Origin: Carettochelys insculpta
Taxonomy: Eukaryota > Chordata > Testudines > Carettochelyidae
NCBI RefSeq assembly: GCF_033958435.1
Contig: NC_134139.1
Span: 206,009,501-206,073,500, forward strand
Length of the DNA: 64,000 nucleotides
Direction: 5' to 3'
The notes beneath the pieces were generated by a model. It was not told the origin of the DNA. It ran no database searches and was given only the letters and a program-made list of their open reading frames with translations. Of this stretch, positions 61,185 to 64,000 are shown piece by piece. The position numbers and the translations under genes are program-made. Numbering within the stretch: position 1 is the stretch's first letter; each line of letters begins with the position of its first letter.

Positions 61185-61689
61185 ACCAGAATGCTGCTGT
61201 GGAGACATAGCCTGAATGATCTCTCTGAATGAACTCATTGGCTTACATTCTCCATTGTCAATGAATGACCAAGGTTGGGAAGAGACACAATAGAATCTAA
61301 CTAAGTCCTATGGACTGGTGGTATTAGCTCCTGAAAAATCAACATTTGCAGGTGAGATCCAGACCAATTTACTTTTTTCTTAAACAGAAAACAGAAAGGG
61401 CAAATCATAGTGCAAAGGAAACACCACATATTTGAAAAGTGTTTTGTCTACATTGCATGCATTAAGCAATTACATTCAACTTTACAACTGCTCTAACACA
61501 CGTGGATTATCAAATAACAGATTAAAAGCTAACAATATTTGTAGTCAGTCCCAGTGCTCAGCATCGGCCTGTGGATAAAATGTAGAAAAGGTTCTTTGAC
61601 AGGGATGCATACATAGTTTCACAAATAATCTAACAACTTGGTTATTTTCTGTAAATAATGGTAATGCACTTACCGTATAATATTCCCTA

Positions 61690-61848
61690 AATACTTACTG
61701 TGGTGTCTGTCCCTTTAAAACTGAAAAAGATGCCTATCAAGTTGATGCGCTATTTCCTTTTTTCACATTAATTCTCTTGAAGACTGTTCTAAAAAATGGG
61801 AAGATACAAAACATTCTCTCAGGTGAACTGGACACCACAGTAAGTATT
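61690..61848. repeat. Perfect 18-bp inverted repeat pair 123 bp apart
   Basis: AATACTTACTGTGGTGTC at 61,690-61,707 is exactly complementary to 61,831-61,848. It may be the ends of a small MITE or a transcript-level stem in the XKR6 intron. Confidence 0.6.
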
Positions 61849-62205
61849 CAGAATGTGACATGAGCCTCTCCATCAAGTACCACATGATGGAATTGCCCAC
61901 TTTAATATAAAGTGCTATTTTTTGCTTACAAGACATCAACTCTCCAGAAGTTTATCCTTCCTTCCCAGGAACCCTGTCATCATTTTTTCCTCAGATGACA
62001 TATTCTCTCATGGGAGGCCTAAAGCTCACGTGAAATCAGTATCAAAAACAAGTTTGATTTTTGTTCAGAGGGAACATTTACCAAAAATTGGGACCTGATT
62101 TTCATCTCATAACATCACAACATGAGGGTGACCTCACTGATTTCAGCGGCGTTAGTCCTCCTTTGCAAGGGCAACCTGACGCCAGGCTATCATTCGACCC
62201 AGAAA

Positions 62206-62236
62206 GATCTATCTATCTATCTGTCTTTCTATATAT
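62206..62236. repeat. (TCTA)n microsatellite
   Basis: About four TCTA units followed by TA-rich sequence. Confidence 0.8.
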
Positions 62237-62744
62237 ACATACATTGTCCTTTTCTCTCTTATGAAGTCTGCTTTCGTCCTCCATCTCTGAGTTCTACTCG
62301 CTTCTGACAGGAAACAGTACAATGCACAAACATTTAGGCAGCAATTAAAGGGTGTTGCAGTAGTACCAACCTCTTCACCAGAGGTTCTCAGAATACTTGG
62401 CTGACAATAATTATCCACCCTCTCAGGCAGCTAAGTAGCATTAAGCCGGTTGTACTGATGGTTCAGAGGGTCAGTCCAGCAAGGTGCTGAGTACATCCAC
62501 AAGTTGAGTGACTTCACTGCCCAGAGGTATTCCACACCTTAGAGGAACGCTCCTCTCCTTGCAAGATTAGGCCTGAAGTGACTTACTCATGGCCACATAG
62601 TGAGGCACAACAAGGAGTCCTGGCTAAACAGGGGGGAAGGAAGAGGGCGGGGGAAGAAAACAACCTACAAGTATCTCTTTCCCCATACTTAGCTGGTTCC
62701 TCAGGTTTTTTGTCTCTCAGTGATTCTCCAGATCTTTGTCTTTC

Positions 62745-63920
62745 CCATGAAAGCTCATCACCTAACAAATCATGGTTTCCCAAACTGGGGGGGGGCACGC
62801 CCCCCGGGGGTGTGCGCTGAAATTCCAGGCGGGGGGTTCAAGGCAACCCAGTCCCCGCTACCATTTCCCCTCACCCAAGAAAGACCCGGCCTTTGCTTCT
62901 GGCTCTCAGCCCCCGCATTTTATGTGGCTGACCTGGCAGAGCTGCTATAAAAAGCAGGTAGCTGGCAAAGACCCACATGCAAAGGTGCGTGAGTCTGGGT
63001 TGCGGGGCGGGGGAGAGAAGGAGGAGGATGGGGTTAGATGAGAGGGGCTGGGGGTGCCTGGCTTGGGTAAGGGTGATGGGGATGGGGTAAGAACAGATGG
63101 TGCCTGGCTTTGTGGGAGGGGAGAGGCTTGGGCAGGTGGCTCGCGGGGCTTGCATGGCTCGGGCAGCTGGTCAACTCGCAGGTCTCTTGGGGCTTGGGCA
63201 GCTGGCCACGGCATCGCAGGACTCAGGCAGCTTGGGCTGGCGGGTGGGTTGCTGGCCCCGTCATCACAAGGCTCAGGCGGCTCGGGCTGGTGGGCAGGCA
63301 GCTGGCCCCAGTAGCATGGGGCTCAGGTGGCTCGAGCTGGCAGGCAGCCAGCGAGCCCCAGCAGCACAGGGCTTGGGGGCAGCTGGGGTTGACAGGCGGT
63401 CAGCTGGCCCGGACAGCATGGAGCTTGGGCAGGTGGCTTGGGTAGCTGGCCCACAGCTGGAGCGGGTGGATGGTGGGTGGGCAGGTGGCTGACCCCGGCA
63501 GTGTGGAGCTTGGGCAGGCGGCTCTGGCAGCGTAAGTCTCAGGAAGGTGGGCAGCTGGCGCTGGCAGCTCTGACGGCGGGCAAAGGGCTCAGGCAGCTGG
63601 CCAGCTGGCGCTGCACCTGGCAACTGCAAGGCGCCAAGAAAAACTATTTGTGCTTATTTTTAATTTTAAATAACATTTTTACACCAAGTTGTTGTGTTTA
63701 TTTTAAATTACAAGTTGAATTTTTTGTTAAAGGAGGTTGGATGATGGTAAAGAAGAGTTGTGGGGGGTGCGGGGCTTGAGGGTTTCTCAAAAATCAAAAG
63801 GGGGACGTGACGCCAAAAAGTTTAGGAACCGCTGTAATGAACAATATTGTTAGTTTTTAAGGTGCTACAGGACTGTTTGCTTTGTTTTGTGAAGACAAAA
63901 ACTAACATGGCTCCCTCTCT
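62745..63920. repeat. Fold-back family repeat split by a hAT insertion
   Basis: CCCATGAAAGCTCATCACCT then AACAAAT ends at 62,770. The same repeat resumes at about 63,845 with TTGTTAGTTTTTAAGGTGCT, ACAGGACTGTTTGC and AAAACTAACATGGC. The split matches the junctions of the hAT at 62,771-63,834. Confidence 0.75.
62771..63834 (-). mobile_element. hAT-like non-autonomous element with GC-rich tandem core (copy B)
   Basis: Left end CATGGTTTCCCAAACTGGGG and right end AAAAAGTTTAGGAACCGCTG, the reverse of copy A at 38,987. The core at 63,100-63,620 is a tandem array of GGCTTGGGCAGCTGGC-like units. Flanks TAACAAAT and TAATGAAC agree at 5 of 8 bases. Open frames across the core on both strands are repeat artefacts. 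Confidence 0.82.
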
Positions 63921-64000
63921 GAACCGAAGGGGTAACTCCATTAGTTGTTAACAACTGGAAGCTGTTACCCTCTAGTGTTCTTACCAGTAAAGGAGAAAGC

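Larger units (their letters stand above)
60230..61212. mobile_element. Outer MITE hosting two younger MITEs
   Basis: Left end GGTAGGTCTACACAGCCAAG and, reversed at the right, GTGGAGACATAGCC. The interior repeats TATTTCAAAATGACA and TTTGAAATAG words like the 29,449 element. It is flanked by TGAATGACCTCTCTGAA (60,213-60,229) and TGAATGATCTCTCTGAA (61,213-61,229). Confidence 0.68.

Noticed and set aside
63054..63629. Several overlapping 85-131-codon frames on both strands
   Set aside because: They are translations of the GC-rich tandem core of a hAT-like element, repetitive and low in complexity.

Overview
The window is vertebrate nuclear DNA, almost certainly from a turtle (Testudines). The evidence is one exon with a vertebrate splice acceptor, many CR1 retrotransposon tails ending in ATTCTGTG-like octamers, tRNA-derived SINEs of the turtle Cry I type, MIR-like SINEs, and numerous short hAT-, pogo- and PIF/Harbinger-like elements. 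The family assignments rest on motif recognition by eye, not on a search.

Only one protein-coding gene is supported. The last coding exon of XKR6 (XK-related protein 6) lies on the minus strand at 47,791-48,755 and encodes the C-terminal 320 residues plus a stop. Everything above 48,756 is the preceding XKR6 intron. Everything below 47,791 is first the probable 3' UTR (repeat-poor to about 45,190) and then sequence downstream of the gene. No other gene, tRNA, rRNA or CRISPR array could be supported.

Layout, low to high coordinates. 1-25 kb: downstream sequence with scattered MITEs, MIR copies, a decayed RTE LINE 3' end and fold-back repeats, broken by long AT-rich stretches with no recognisable repeat (7.6-12.4, 20.2-22.6 kb). 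25-45 kb: a denser set of insertions, including one palindrome-rich MITE copy, CR1 tails and a 1.16-kb CR1 with recognisable reverse transcriptase, plus a repeat-poor AT-rich block at 30-32.3 kb. 45-48.8 kb: XKR6 3' UTR and last exon. 48.8-64 kb: XKR6 intron, packed with nested elements. It holds a minisatellite split by a SINE, two CR1 copies in sense with XKR6, a hAT transposon carrying four younger insertions, two further palindrome-rich MITE copies, a three-layer nested MITE, and a hAT inserted into a fold-back repeat.

No multi-gene system is present. The points most worth following up are a 30-bp intronic hairpin in the XKR6 transcript, a fold-back repeat family whose flanking duplications vary in length (unlike ordinary DNA transposons), the palindrome-rich MITE with a retained 14-codon reading frame, and the readable order of nested insertions at 55.5-58.6 and 60.2-61.2 kb.
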